Positions 1 through 7,760 of a DNA stretch of 23,532 nucleotides are shown one piece after another (within the stretch, counting starts at the first letter, position 1; every line of letters begins with the position of its first letter). The position numbers were made by a program, and so were the translations under genes. Source of the DNA: an uncultured Allobaculum sp. (lineage in GTDB: Bacteria > Bacillota_I > Bacilli_A > Erysipelotrichales > Erysipelotrichaceae); contig CAOKFJ010000003.1 of assembly GCA_948467695.1 (NCBI GenBank), positions 1 to 23,532 on the forward strand, read 5' to 3'. The notes under the pieces were generated by a model. It made no database searches, was not told the DNA's origin, and saw only the letters and a list, made by a program, of their open reading frames with translations.

Positions 1-52
1 TCTTCTTTGACGCAGCCCTGCAGAGCCCCGCTTTCTTATATGCTCAGCACAC
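1..52. other. Window edge, no gene seen
   Basis: Short stretch before the first terminator hairpin. It has open frames but no RBS-supported start and no recognisable product. It may be the edge of a neighbouring gene outside the window. Confidence 0.3.
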
Positions 53-91
53 AAAATGCCGCCGTTTTCCTGTCGAAAGCGGCGGCATTTT
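53..91 (-). terminator. Intrinsic terminator, possibly bidirectional
   Basis: Arms 53-69 and 75-91 pair over 17 positions with one mismatch (AAAATGCCGCCG against CGGCGGCATTTT, then TTTTC against GAAAG) around a 5-base loop. T-tracts follow on both strands. It lies about 70 bases past the stop of the minus-strand binding-protein gene, so it probably ends that transcript. Confidence 0.8.
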
Positions 92-163
92 CAATACTTG
101 GTCTATTTTTTGAAGACGTCTTCAATTTGCATAGGATCTGTCTAGTTCTTTTCTGTGCGTTGT

Positions 164-1180
164 TTACTGCTCCTGCTGATGCAGATGAACGCGCCGTCTT
201 GCGACATCTTCAGGCGTTTCAATCACAAGGTCGTTTCCTTTGAGGAATGTCATCGCCGCATCATGCACTTCCAGATCGTTGTTGAGCACAAGCCTTCCAT
301 ACTCGGCAAGTTTCGCGCTTGTCACTGTGCGCGCCAGCTGATTGACGATTTCCATCAGCTCGGGATGCTCCATGAGTGTCTCTTCACGGATGACCAGACC
401 CAGTTCCGATCCCGGACATGTATCCAGATCATCCTCGAGAATGACCTGCTCGTCGCGTCGCATCATGCCGTCAATCGTATGAATGGGAATCGCATCGACC
501 GTTTCATCGCGCAGACTGTCCACCAGCATTTCGGGCGGCAGATTTTTTGTCGTCTTGAATGTGATGCCGTAGTTTTCCGACATCCATGGATATCCATCGG
601 CATCCTCAAAATACTGTGTCGGCGCGCCAAGGGTGAGCGTATCGCTGATTTTGGCCAGCTGGCTGAGCGTCTGGATATCGTTTTCCATCGCCAGTTTTTT
701 GGTGATCGCGATCGAATAAATATCCTTCGCCATCGGCAGCGGCTCCCAGTACAGCTGTCTCTTTTTGTACTCATGAATGAGTTCCAGCAAATCGGGCGCC
801 GTAAACACCGTCCGCTCGTTGAGCACGGAATTCCATGCGGACTGCGCCAGTTCAACGCCGATCTGAATCGATCCGTTTTCCAGCGGCGGCTGCAGATTGG
901 AAATTCCGTCGGGAACATCCACAATCTCACATTCGATCCCCTTGCGCTCCGCCAGTTCGAAGACCATCCAGCCAACCAGACGTGTCGACATCTGCGGTGT
1001 CACACCGATATGCACCACGTCCTTTTTGTCCGTAACTGAACATCCGCAAAGCAGCGCAATGCACATCGCAATCACGACCGCCCACACCGCAATTCTTCGA
1101 ATCACCGCTCCCGTACCGCTTTTTTCGTGTTCAGGCGCGAATGACCCTTTGTCCTTGTGGCTATCCTTGTTTCGATTCAT
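164..1180 (-). CDS. Glycine betaine/choline-type ABC transporter substrate-binding lipoprotein
   Basis: 338 residues. After an unusually long hydrophilic N-tail (about 27 residues) comes a hydrophobic segment ending in the lipobox LLCGC, with the lipidated Cys at residue 47, so the protein should be anchored on the outer face of the membrane. The rest resembles the OpuAC/ProX periplasmic-binding fold: an IGVTPQMSTRLVGW start, a VQIGVELAQSAW-like segment after the first lobe, and the usual C-terminal helix pattern (LMEIVNQLARTVTS, then AAMTFLKGNDLV). The family delivers quaternary-ammonium osmolytes to an OpuA/OpuC permease. No ATPase or permease gene is adjacent: downstream is a terminator and upstream a DMT exporter, so this copy looks like an orphan. 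The start is supported by AAGGGGG seven bases before the ATG. The ligand cannot be set from sequence alone. Confidence 0.82.
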   Translation of the reverse strand: MNRNKDSHKDKGSFAPEHEKSGTGAVIRRIAVWAVVIAMCIALLCGCSVTDKKDVVHIGVTPQMSTRLVGWMVFELAERKGIECEIVDVPDGISNLQPPLENGSIQIGVELAQSAWNSVLNERTVFTAPDLLELIHEYKKRQLYWEPLPMAKDIYSIAITKKLAMENDIQTLSQLAKISDTLTLGAPTQYFEDADGYPWMSENYGITFKTTKNLPPEMLVDSLRDETVDAIPIHTIDGMMRRDEQVILEDDLDTCPGSELGLVIREETLMEHPELMEIVNQLARTVTSAKLAEYGRLVLNNDLEVHDAAMTFLKGNDLVIETPEDVARRRVHLHQQEQ

Positions 1181-1317
1181 GAAGATCCCCCTTGATTCCT
1201 GTACTGCGCGGCGGGATATCTCGGATTTCAGATCCGCGTTATCCTTAACCGGCTGTTCTCTTCATCGTTATTCATATTATGTCGCATTGCCTGTAGATCA
1301 CCACTTCAAAATGCAAA

Positions 1318-1350
1318 GCAGGCATCGAGGGAATCTTTCCAGGCGCCTGC
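1318..1350 (-). terminator. Possible weak terminator after DMT exporter
   Basis: GCAGGC (1318-1323) pairs with GCCTGC (1345-1350) across a long loop that contains a second small GGAA/TTCC pairing. Read on the minus strand it is followed by a short, interrupted T-rich stretch. It sits 27 bases past the stop of the 1377-2336 gene. Weak as a terminator; nothing else stands out between the two genes. Confidence 0.3.
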
Positions 1351-1376
1351 AGCACATTTTCTCTATTAAACGGTTT

Positions 1377-2336
1377 TCAGCACTCTGCTTTTCGTTCGCT
1401 TTTCTTTCCCATGCGTTTGGGAAGATGCGCATTGACCAGCAGAATGCCAAGGCTTGTCACAAGCGCCGCGCCGGCGACTTTCAAGCTGAGCGTCTCATGC
1501 AGAATGAGCGCGGAGAAGCAGACGCCAAACAGTCCGATCGTGCAGCCGAAAACACTGACAGACGATACCGGATAGCGCGAAAGCAGCACGCCCCACAAAC
1601 TGTACGCGCCTGCGGAAACAAAAGCCAGAATGGCCAGAACACCAAGTCCGGAAGCGCTCCATGCCACGCTGTGATCGGGCAGAAAGAATCCAAACAGAAT
1701 CAGACCAGCCCCTCCGACCACAAACTGCCAGCCGGAAAGAAGAATCGGCGAGCTTTTCTTCGAAAAAATCTGAATGCATACCGCGGAGAGAGCGCTGGAT
1801 ACCTGCGAAAGGAAAATCATGCCCTCGCCTGAAAACGTAAAGGTAAATCCGCCGGGCCCCGCATTCATCCATACAATTCCCAGAAAACCAACAATACATC
1901 CCAACAGTTTAAGCGTCGTCATTTTCTCGAGGCGAAATACACATGCCGAAAGAAGAAGCGCGAGCAGAGCGCTCATGCCCGAAAGAACGGAAACCATGAC
2001 ACCCGACGCATTCGCCGCGCCAAGATAGTAGAAGAAATACTGTCCAAACGTCTGGAAGAGCGCCAGAACAAGAATCGGCTTAACATCCTTACGCTCGATT
2101 TTCGGCATTTTCTTATGGCTTAGCGAATAGAACAGCAGCACCATCCACCCGGCGATAAAGAAACGCGATCCCGCAAAAACCACAATCGATCCCGTCGCTT
2201 CGATATTCATCAGCGCGTATCCCGTTTTAATCAGCGCCGGCGCAAGCCCCCACAGCGCGCAGCAGAACAGTGCGCCAAGCCACAGGGATGCGCGAGAACC
2301 AGCCGTCGACACAGCATTTCCTGAATTTTTCATCAT
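1377..2336 (-). CDS. EamA/DMT-superfamily membrane transporter
   Basis: 319 residues forming about ten hydrophobic helices in two repeated halves, the layout of EamA (RhaT/PecM/YdcZ-like) drug/metabolite transporters. Diagnostic stretches are the first helix with GLAPALIKTGYALMN, the ANASGVMVSVLSGMSALLAL segment that ends half one with the LLGCIVGFLGI helix just after it, and the matching GCTIGLFGVCFSALILHETL and LGILLVNA segments in half two. The family exports amino acids, nucleosides or small toxic metabolites by proton exchange; the substrate is not predictable. AAAGGA lies six bases before the ATG. The gene directly follows a 78-residue ORF on the same strand (11-base gap), so the two may be co-transcribed. 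A second, only distantly similar EamA gene lies at 3628-4524. Confidence 0.88.
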   Translation of the reverse strand: MMKNSGNAVSTAGSRASLWLGALFCCALWGLAPALIKTGYALMNIEATGSIVVFAGSRFFIAGWMVLLFYSLSHKKMPKIERKDVKPILVLALFQTFGQYFFYYLGAANASGVMVSVLSGMSALLALLLSACVFRLEKMTTLKLLGCIVGFLGIVWMNAGPGGFTFTFSGEGMIFLSQVSSALSAVCIQIFSKKSSPILLSGWQFVVGGAGLILFGFFLPDHSVAWSASGLGVLAILAFVSAGAYSLWGVLLSRYPVSSVSVFGCTIGLFGVCFSALILHETLSLKVAGAALVTSLGILLVNAHLPKRMGKKSERKAEC

Positions 2337-2347
2337 TACATCCTTTC

Positions 2348-2584
2348 CTATTCATATTCCATATCTGACGCTTCCTCTTTTGTTCCAGGCAGTGCCATAA
2401 GAGCAAGCGCATAATTTACCGTCGTACAGAATATCGCATCTGCCAATCCGTGCCAAAAATACATGTTTTTTCCGGTCGGGTTTTCCGCTTTTTTATCCGG
2501 TTTGCGCGTGCGCACTCTCTTTGCGGGCAACAGGAACCCCTGAAAGAACAATCCCATCCAAAATGAAATCAGCAGCATCTCCAT
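2348..2584 (-). CDS. Small putative membrane protein, unrecognised
   Basis: 78 residues: a hydrophobic N-terminus (LLISFWMGLFFQGFLL), a basic Lys/Arg-rich middle (about residues 22-38), a second moderately hydrophobic segment (about 48-65) and an acidic tail. I do not recognise a family. For it: a position 11 bases ahead of the EamA gene on the same strand, and divergence from the gene at 2671. Against it: a poor RBS, as neither ATG 2584 nor ATG 2578 has a well-spaced purine tract. It could be a short accessory protein of the exporter or a chance frame. Confidence 0.42.
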   Translation of the reverse strand: MEMLLISFWMGLFFQGFLLPAKRVRTRKPDKKAENPTGKNMYFWHGLADAIFCTTVNYALALMALPGTKEEASDMEYE

Positions 2585-2670
2585 GTCTGCCGCTTCATGA
2601 AATAAAATTCAAAGCTTCAGGAAAGTTAAATCAAAACTCAAAAAGAAAAATCAGGAAAGGGTGTTTTATC

Positions 2671-3414
2671 ATGCTGAACTTTATCTTGATGGCATCGGTT
2701 CTTCTGTTTCTGCTCGCGCCGCTCATTGCAATGTGCATATACGGCTATACCCATGAGGGCGGCTGGCGTCCGATGCTTTTTGGCGCGGGATGGATGCTTC
2801 TCAATACCATTCTGCTCTACCTTCTCATTCCCATGCTTTTAGGTTCGCAGAAATGGTTTCTCTCGATTGTCGAGAACACGCCATTGTGGGCTTTCATCTT
2901 CACGCTGATGCAGTGCCTGCTGCTCTTTGGCGCCTGCGCGCTTACCTTCCATAATGTCCATAAAAAAGAAAACACCACCGATGATGGTGTTCCTCATATT
3001 TCTTCCGAACAGTTCGCGCTGGTATTCGGTCTGAGCTATGGCGTAATGAACGGCGCCATCTACTGCGGCTTTCCCGCGCTGAACGCCCTGCTTTCAAACG
3101 TTTCGCAGGATGCCGCTCTAAATGCCATGGGCATGAGCGAAATACTGGCGGAAAGTCTTTGCATGATCGGCATCTACGCCGCGATTGCCTACTACCTGGA
3201 AAAATACATGCGCTCGAACGCCCGCTCGCGTATCGTTCTTCTGTTTCTTATGGTCTATATCCTGTTTCTTGCCGGAAACATCTGGGGAGTGCTTCTGCAG
3301 TTTCCTTCGCAAAGCCGGCTGATCCTGCTTGCCGCCATCTTTGTCGTCTGCGCATGGCTTCTGAAGCAGCCGTTTCTTTCGCTGTTCCATGTGCCTGACG
3401 GCACGTCCGTATAA
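2671..3414 (+). CDS. Polytopic membrane protein, possibly distant YhfC family
   Basis: 247 residues, about seven hydrophobic helices, no signal peptide and no catalytic motif I can name. The ATG at 2671 was chosen over upstream in-frame starts because AGGAAAGGG sits 10 bases before it and the upstream part is unlike protein. The central segment FALVFGLSYGVMNGAIYCGF followed by NALLSNV resembles the conserved core of YhfC/DUF2324 putative membrane peptidases, but the glutamate usual in that core (GLGHGGIEA type) is replaced by Asn here. If related, it is probably not an active peptidase. It stands alone, divergent from the 2584 ORF and closed by the hairpin at 3530-3578. Confidence 0.7.
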   Translation: MLNFILMASVLLFLLAPLIAMCIYGYTHEGGWRPMLFGAGWMLLNTILLYLLIPMLLGSQKWFLSIVENTPLWAFIFTLMQCLLLFGACALTFHNVHKKENTTDDGVPHISSEQFALVFGLSYGVMNGAIYCGFPALNALLSNVSQDAALNAMGMSEILAESLCMIGIYAAIAYYLEKYMRSNARSRIVLLFLMVYILFLAGNIWGVLLQFPSQSRLILLAAIFVVCAWLLKQPFLSLFHVPDGTSV

Positions 3415-3529
3415 AGCAAACAGGAACCTCGTTTTCCGGCAATCCACCGCGAAACAAATGTATTGCAGCGCAGACATCTGCCATCGTTTCCATATTGCAT
3501 TCATTGCTCAAGCGAAATTTCCCATCAAT

Positions 3530-3578
3530 AAATCCCGAAGACTCATCGCATATCCTGCGATGCGTCCTCGGGATTTTT
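3530..3578 (+). terminator. Intrinsic terminator between convergent genes
   Basis: A 21-base arm (3530-3550) pairs with 3556-3576 with two mismatches around a 5-base loop, and five T's follow on the plus strand. It ends the membrane-protein gene at 3414; the minus-strand reading has only three T's but may also serve the exporter ending at 3628. The rest of 3415-3627 holds no gene I can support. Confidence 0.75.
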
Positions 3579-3627
3579 CAATTTATCGGATAGATTGTCC
3601 TGATCCGCAGCAATCGAACGGTTGCAG

Positions 3628-4524
3628 TCAAGCTTTCGTCTTTTTAAAACGCTCTGTTCCTTCGGAGAGAATCAATCCCAGAAGCGTAAGGACAATACCC
3701 AGCGCCGCCCATGCCGTGATCTGTTCATGAAGAACAAGAACAGACGCAATTACCGTCACAATGGGAACAAGGTAGATATAGACGCTTGTTTTGAGCGCTC
3801 CTAAAACATTGACAGAAAAGTTCCATGTCACAAAGCATGCGGCAGAAGCGCCTGCGCCCAGATACAGAAGATTGAGCGCATTGACTGGAACAAAAAGCGC
3901 CTGAACATCCGGATGAAAGTCCATGACAAACATCGCTGGAATCATAAACAGAATTCCCCATGTAAAAATGCGTCGGGTGCTGAGCACGACCGGTTCGCCA
4001 AGTTTGCTGATCTTTCTGGTCAGCACCGAATAGATTGCCCATACAATCGCCGCAAGCAGCGAAAGCAGATCGCCAAACGGATTGACTTCAAGTGCGGATC
4101 CGCCAAAGCTCACCATTGCGATGCCCGCCAGAGCCAGCCCGAATCCCACGAAAAACGAAGCTTTCGGCTTGTCTTCATGCAGAAACAGCGAAGACAGAAT
4201 TGCGGTAAAAAAGGGCGCTGTCGCGACAATGATTCCCACGTTGGAAGCGGAAGTATACGTCAGCGCGATGTTTTCAAGCAGATAATACAGACAGATCCCG
4301 CTCAGCCCGGCTGCCGCGTATAAAGCTTCTTCTTGCCATCCATTGTGTTTCACCCGTCTTGGACAGACGATCCACAACGCGCAAAGTCCGATCACAAAAC
4401 GGATAAACAGTATCTCCACCGGATCGAACGAACGAAGAAGCACTTTCGTCGAAATAAAAGTTGTTCCCCATATGACAACGGTAAAAAGCGCCGCCAGATT
4501 CGCCAGCTTATGTGTGTTTTTCAT
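3628..4524 (-). CDS. EamA/DMT-superfamily membrane transporter
   Basis: 298 residues, ten predicted helices in two EamA repeats. Family marks: the N-terminal helix with VIWGTTFISTKVLL, the first-repeat end SASNVGIIVATAPFFTAILS followed by FLHEDKP, the GLALAGIAMVSFGG helix, and the second-repeat pair SVYIYLVPIVTVIASVLVLHE with ALGIVLTLLGLILS. It probably effluxes a small metabolite or amino acid across the cytoplasmic membrane; the substrate is unknown. GAGGAAT precedes the ATG by seven bases. The sequence is clearly different from the other EamA gene in the window, so this is not a recent duplication. It is flanked by convergent and same-strand genes, each with its own terminator, so it is likely a single-gene unit. 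Confidence 0.88.
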   Translation of the reverse strand: MKNTHKLANLAALFTVVIWGTTFISTKVLLRSFDPVEILFIRFVIGLCALWIVCPRRVKHNGWQEEALYAAAGLSGICLYYLLENIALTYTSASNVGIIVATAPFFTAILSSLFLHEDKPKASFFVGFGLALAGIAMVSFGGSALEVNPFGDLLSLLAAIVWAIYSVLTRKISKLGEPVVLSTRRIFTWGILFMIPAMFVMDFHPDVQALFVPVNALNLLYLGAGASAACFVTWNFSVNVLGALKTSVYIYLVPIVTVIASVLVLHEQITAWAALGIVLTLLGLILSEGTERFKKTKA

Positions 4525-4584
4525 TTCTTATTCCTCTTTCCGCCGATTTCTTTTTTCTATCCGCATCTCATCACTGCAGGACAG

Positions 4585-4628
4585 AAAAAAACTCAGCCAC
4601 GCATCACGATACAATGCACGGCTGAGTT
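4585..4628 (-). terminator. Intrinsic terminator of the NERD-like gene
   Basis: On the minus strand AACTCAGCC pairs with GGCTGAGTT (arms 4590-4598 and 4620-4628). The stem extends by ATGC/GCAT after a two-base mismatch and is followed by six T's. It lies about 55 bases past the stop at 4683. Confidence 0.8.
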
Positions 4629-4682
4629 TGGCTCAATTCAATTGTTCAAACAGAAATCTTTTCGACAATTGTGTAGGTTTGT

Positions 4683-5471
4683 CTAGCGCAGACCGAGCAG
4701 TTTCTGACAGATTGTCATAATCTGCTGCTCATCGAGCGCGATAATCTTTTCGCTCTGAATGTTCTGCGCAAGCGTGTCGATGTCCAATTCGGGATCATAG
4801 ACAAACACAGGACTTTCCACACCGATTTCCTGCAACACCGCGTTCAGTTCCGCAGCGCAGTCAGCATTGCCGACCAGAGCCACGCCATAAGGCGAAACCA
4901 CAACGTGTTCTGCGCTGAAATCGCCGAAATCGACATCATCGAGAACGGTATACTCTTTTGGCAGTTCGTTGAGAGATTCCACACCCGTCACAACCGGATC
5001 GGACGTATTGACTGTTCCAATCTGCAGACCGTCTTCAGCTGCGGCTGCGGTTGCGGAAGACTCGGGTTTTGCGATGGACGCCTGCAGCGCGGCGCGCTCT
5101 TTCGCCAGTTTCTGAATACGTTTGGAATAGCGTGTGTTAAGAATCGCCATAACAATCATCAGCACGCATGTCGCCAGCAGCAGCGCGTTCGATTTGATCA
5201 TGAAAAGACATACCAGATACAGACCGATCGAGCCTACAACACCCCAGAGGGTGATTTTGTACGTCTTGAGCTGTGCCTGAATTTCTTTGGAGATGCGCTC
5301 GAGCTCCGCCTCGTTGGCGCCTGCATCGGCACAAGCCGCTGTGCTGTCATATTCCGGTTCGATGATTTCCACCTCTGCGTCTTGTGTCTCGACAGTTTCT
5401 GCCGGGGCATGGATGGATGTGTTTTCTTCATCCTGCATATTTAAATCCGATCGATTTTCATTTTCGTTCAT
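4683..5471 (-). CDS. Membrane protein with degenerate NERD-like C-terminal domain
   Basis: 262 residues. In order: an acidic, probably disordered head (1-55), a charged helix, two membrane helices (about 74-91 and 95-111) joined by a tight turn, a coiled stretch (115-135), an Ala/Ser linker, then a domain from about 165 to the end. That domain reads NELPKEYTVLDDVDFGDF, AEHVVVSPYGVALVGN, then PVFVYDPELDI and EKIIALDEQQIMTICQKL, the order of elements in NERD (nuclease-related) domains. In active NERD proteins the second block carries Asp-His and then Glu-x-Lys after the GV(F/Y) turn; here these positions are EH and VGN, so nuclease activity is unlikely. GAGGT precedes the ATG, and a perfect TATAAT lies just upstream. 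The NERD assignment is an inference from motif order. Confidence 0.72.
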   Translation of the reverse strand: MNENENRSDLNMQDEENTSIHAPAETVETQDAEVEIIEPEYDSTAACADAGANEAELERISKEIQAQLKTYKITLWGVVGSIGLYLVCLFMIKSNALLLATCVLMIVMAILNTRYSKRIQKLAKERAALQASIAKPESSATAAAAEDGLQIGTVNTSDPVVTGVESLNELPKEYTVLDDVDFGDFSAEHVVVSPYGVALVGNADCAAELNAVLQEIGVESPVFVYDPELDIDTLAQNIQSEKIIALDEQQIMTICQKLLGLR

Positions 5472-5492
5472 AAGCTTTACCTCGCTTTGGTT

Positions 5493-5523
5493 ATTATAGC
5501 GTATCGATTCAAAGATACTTGAA
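5493..5523 (-). promoter_or_regulatory. Probable sigma-A promoter of the NERD-like gene
   Basis: Minus-strand TATAAT at 5498-5493 is a perfect -10 hexamer. A weak -35 (TTCAAG, 5523-5518) stands 19 bases upstream. The -10 is only about 20 bases from the start codon, leaving a very short leader. Confidence 0.5.
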
Positions 5524-5572
5524 CGGCATCCCGAAAATCGGAATGCGCAGTATCTGTCTTTTCAAACCATGC

Positions 5573-5613
5573 AAAAAGCCTGAAGAGCAGAACTGTTCTG
5601 CACCATCAGGCTT
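5573..5613 (-). terminator. Intrinsic terminator of the carboxypeptidase gene
   Basis: Minus-strand AAGCCTGA pairs with TCAGGCTT and an inner GCAGAAC/GTTCTGC pairing closes the stem; five T's follow. Located 36 bases past the stop at 5649. Confidence 0.82.
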
Positions 5614-5648
5614 GCAGATCCTGTGTGTAAGATGCGCGTGCAGTACGG

Positions 5649-6455
5649 TTAGTACTCTGTACCGCCCTCAACACCGAGATATTCCTCGAGCGTCAAACCG
5701 CTGTCCATGATTTCCTGCGCCCGATCACCGATGTAGCGAAGATGCCATGGTTCCGCCTGATAGCCGGTAATGGACTCCTTGCCCTCCTGATAGCGCACGA
5801 TAAAACCATATCTCGCGCAGTTGTCGAGCAGCCACTGCGATTCAGCCGGAGCAGTGATCAGATCGCCGCTGTTGTGCTTGAGATCAAAGGCTAGTCCGGT
5901 CTGATGCTCCGAAAAGCCCGGTCTTGCCGAAAACGTATCCGCCGCTTCCTGTCCGTTCGCGTTGACATAACCCCAGTACAGCTGACTCTGGTAGTCATAG
6001 TCGCGGAAATTACTGGTGGTCCAGCTGACATCAAGACCATCCGCCTGCATCTGGGCAATCAGCTCATTGAGGTGCTCCTGCGCGATCGGATCCACACCGG
6101 GAGCGTAGTCTGCTGGAACGCCGTGTTTCTTGTTGACGATCAGAATGCCGTCCACATAGCTCAGTCCGTCAATATTCTGCATTTCGGGATCTTCAAGATC
6201 CTGCGCCTGCGCCTCATCCTGTCCGTCAACTGCGTCAGCGCCCCCTGCTGTTCCCTGAGAAATTGCGTCAAGAGCAGCCTGGCGAATCGACTCTTCCTGC
6301 TGCGAAGTACGTTTCGAATCTTCCATGGCCGTTTCCGATTCAAAGGCCTGCGATGGCGCAGGATCGGGTTTGTTCTTTGCGCATCCCGCGGCGAAAAGCG
6401 CGGGAATCAGGCATACCGCGAGAACGCGGCGCGTTTTATATTGAGTTGTCATCAT
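5649..6455 (-). CDS. VanY-type D-alanyl-D-alanine carboxypeptidase lipoprotein
   Basis: 268 residues. The signal peptide ends in the lipobox LFAAGC (Cys25), so the mature protein is an extracytoplasmic lipoprotein. A Glu/Asp/Gln-rich linker (about 30-95) precedes the peptidase M15B (VanY/DacB-like) domain (about 100-265). Zinc ligands and catalytic residues are visible: SEHQTGLAFDL with His184 and Asp191, and EPWHLRY with Glu235 and His238. The upstream FRDYDYQSQLY element is also typical. The family trims the terminal D-Ala from peptidoglycan stem peptides; in this setting it is likely wall maturation rather than vancomycin resistance, since no VanH/A/X genes are present. It starts at one of two adjacent ATGs (6455 or 6452) after TGGAAG. 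Single-gene unit, divergent from the zinc-ribbon gene at 6689. Confidence 0.93.
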   Translation of the reverse strand: MMTTQYKTRRVLAVCLIPALFAAGCAKNKPDPAPSQAFESETAMEDSKRTSQQEESIRQAALDAISQGTAGGADAVDGQDEAQAQDLEDPEMQNIDGLSYVDGILIVNKKHGVPADYAPGVDPIAQEHLNELIAQMQADGLDVSWTTSNFRDYDYQSQLYWGYVNANGQEAADTFSARPGFSEHQTGLAFDLKHNSGDLITAPAESQWLLDNCARYGFIVRYQEGKESITGYQAEPWHLRYIGDRAQEIMDSGLTLEEYLGVEGGTEY

Positions 6456-6594
6456 GATCTTCCATTCTGTTCTGTTTTGTTTTCTGTATCTTCAGGATTT
6501 CACAAACCAGGCAGTATTGCTATACATATCCAAATCTGCCGTTTTTGACTCATCTTTTTAGGGTTTTATCCAAGAAGAGTTTGAGTATGGTACA

Positions 6595-6625
6595 TTGATT
6601 TTACGCTAATGAAATCAAATAATAT
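6595..6625 (+). promoter_or_regulatory. Possible promoter ahead of the zinc-ribbon/SH3 gene
   Basis: TTGATT (6595-6600) and TAATAT (6620-6625) are 19 bases apart on the plus strand in an AT-rich stretch, about 65 bases before the start codon. The spacing is longer than ideal. It is the best pair I found in the 233-base divergent intergenic region 6456-6688. Confidence 0.33.
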
Positions 6626-6688
6626 GCCCCTTATCCCAATTTATTATCCATTTTGGGGAGCATTGAATACATTTCTTCAGGAGAATTT

Positions 6689-7648
6689 ATGAAAACTTGT
6701 CCAAAATGCAATGCATCGAATGCAGACAACACCAAGTACTGCACCCATTGCGGCAGTGTTCTTCCCGCCGCACCAGCCGGTTATGCCGATGACGGCTATG
6801 CAGAAGAGAATACGACAATCATGGGCGGCGCGAACCATGCAGCCCCCGGCGGCATGAACAACCCCGCTTCTTATGGCGCTCAGGGCGGTTATGCCGGCCA
6901 GAACAGCTATAACCAGGCAGGCTATGGCGCTGCGCAGAACGGCTATGCCCCTCAGTCGGGATACAGCCAGCCAAACGGCAGTTATGGCGCGCCCGGCTAC
7001 CAGAACGGCGGTTATGGAAACGCTCCGTACAATCAGCAAGCCGGATACGGCGGCTACAATAACGGCGGCTCAAACTATCAGCCTCCTAAAAACAGCAGGA
7101 AAAAGAAAGGCGGCAAAGGCAAGAAGATCGCCATCTGGATCATTGTCATCCTCGTGCTCCTCGCAGCTGCCGGAGGCGCTTATTACTGGTTCTTCATGCG
7201 AGAGGACTCCTCGGATACCGACAGTTCTTCTGCAAACGGCTCAGCGATCTCGGTGGAAATCGATTCTTCTGCGCAGAGCAGTACCCTGACAGATTCTAAT
7301 GAACGTCCTCCTCTGATTCTTGAAGAGCCTCCCAAAGTCGATGCGCAGACAAGCCAGAACTCAACCGCGCAGAAACCTCAGGTTGACAACATCGTTCAGC
7401 CCGATATCGAAAAACCGCAGGCGCAGCCTGAAGTTCAGAAGACCAAGTACCGCACCAATTTCGTGATGAAAGTGCGCAGCCAGCCCTCGCTGAGCGGCAA
7501 ACAGGTTGATCGTCTGACAGAAGGCACAACTGTGGAAGTCACTGAATTCTCCACAGCCGATGACGGCGGCTACTGGGGGAAAATCGGAGCTGACCGCTGG
7601 GTATGCATCAAAGACAAGCAGATGACTTATCTGAGTCCCGTCGAGTAA
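6689..7648 (+). CDS. Zinc-ribbon, single-TM protein with extracytoplasmic SH3-like domain
   Basis: 319 residues from the ATG at 6689, chosen because AGGAGAA lies six bases upstream and the zinc ribbon then starts at residue 4. Domains in order: C4 zinc ribbon (Cys4, 7, 18, 21); a Gly/Tyr/Asn/Gln-rich low-complexity region (about 30-135) with many GY, GGY and QNGY units; a basic stop-transfer stretch; a membrane helix (about 147-169); a Ser/Asp/Pro/Gln linker; and a C-terminal bacterial SH3-like domain (about 254-316) with VRSQPSLSGKQVDRL, GYWGKIGADRWVCI. By the positive-inside rule the ribbon is cytoplasmic and the SH3 outside, as in TcaA/YvbJ-type proteins. The SH3 part may bind wall peptidoglycan (family knowledge). 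Function is otherwise unknown. Confidence 0.85.
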   Translation: MKTCPKCNASNADNTKYCTHCGSVLPAAPAGYADDGYAEENTTIMGGANHAAPGGMNNPASYGAQGGYAGQNSYNQAGYGAAQNGYAPQSGYSQPNGSYGAPGYQNGGYGNAPYNQQAGYGGYNNGGSNYQPPKNSRKKKGGKGKKIAIWIIVILVLLAAAGGAYYWFFMREDSSDTDSSSANGSAISVEIDSSAQSSTLTDSNERPPLILEEPPKVDAQTSQNSTAQKPQVDNIVQPDIEKPQAQPEVQKTKYRTNFVMKVRSQPSLSGKQVDRLTEGTTVEVTEFSTADDGGYWGKIGADRWVCIKDKQMTYLSPVE

Positions 7649-7708
7649 ACTGAATGACAAACTTTCCTGCGCCTGATGCGCACGTGCTCCGGCGGGATTA
7701 TTTTCGTG

Positions 7709-7742
7709 AAAAAAGCGGCTTCATTTTCGAAGCCGCTTTTTT
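7709..7742 (+). terminator. Bidirectional intrinsic terminator
   Basis: AAAAAAGCGGCTTC and GAAGCCGCTTTTTT form a perfect 14-base stem (7709-7722 with 7729-7742) with a 6-base loop. T-tracts on both strands serve the convergent genes ending at 7648 (+) and 7761 (-). Confidence 0.9.
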
Positions 7743-7760
7743 GTATCAGCGCATTTTGTT

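Noticed and set aside
155..1039. 294-codon open frame on the plus strand
   Set aside because: Antisense to the binding-protein gene, which has a lipobox and RBS; the plus frame has neither a family pattern nor a good RBS.
2521..2670. 50-residue N-terminal extension of the membrane protein at 2671
   Set aside because: The internal ATG at 2671 has a strong, well-spaced AGGAAAGGG, and the extension is antisense to the small ORF at 2348-2584.
1377..4524. The two EamA genes as a recent duplication
   Set aside because: Apart from family motifs their sequences differ throughout, so they are separate family members.
5649..6455. Vancomycin-resistance role for the VanY-like gene
   Set aside because: No VanH, VanA/B ligase, VanX or two-component genes nearby; housekeeping M15B carboxypeptidases look the same.
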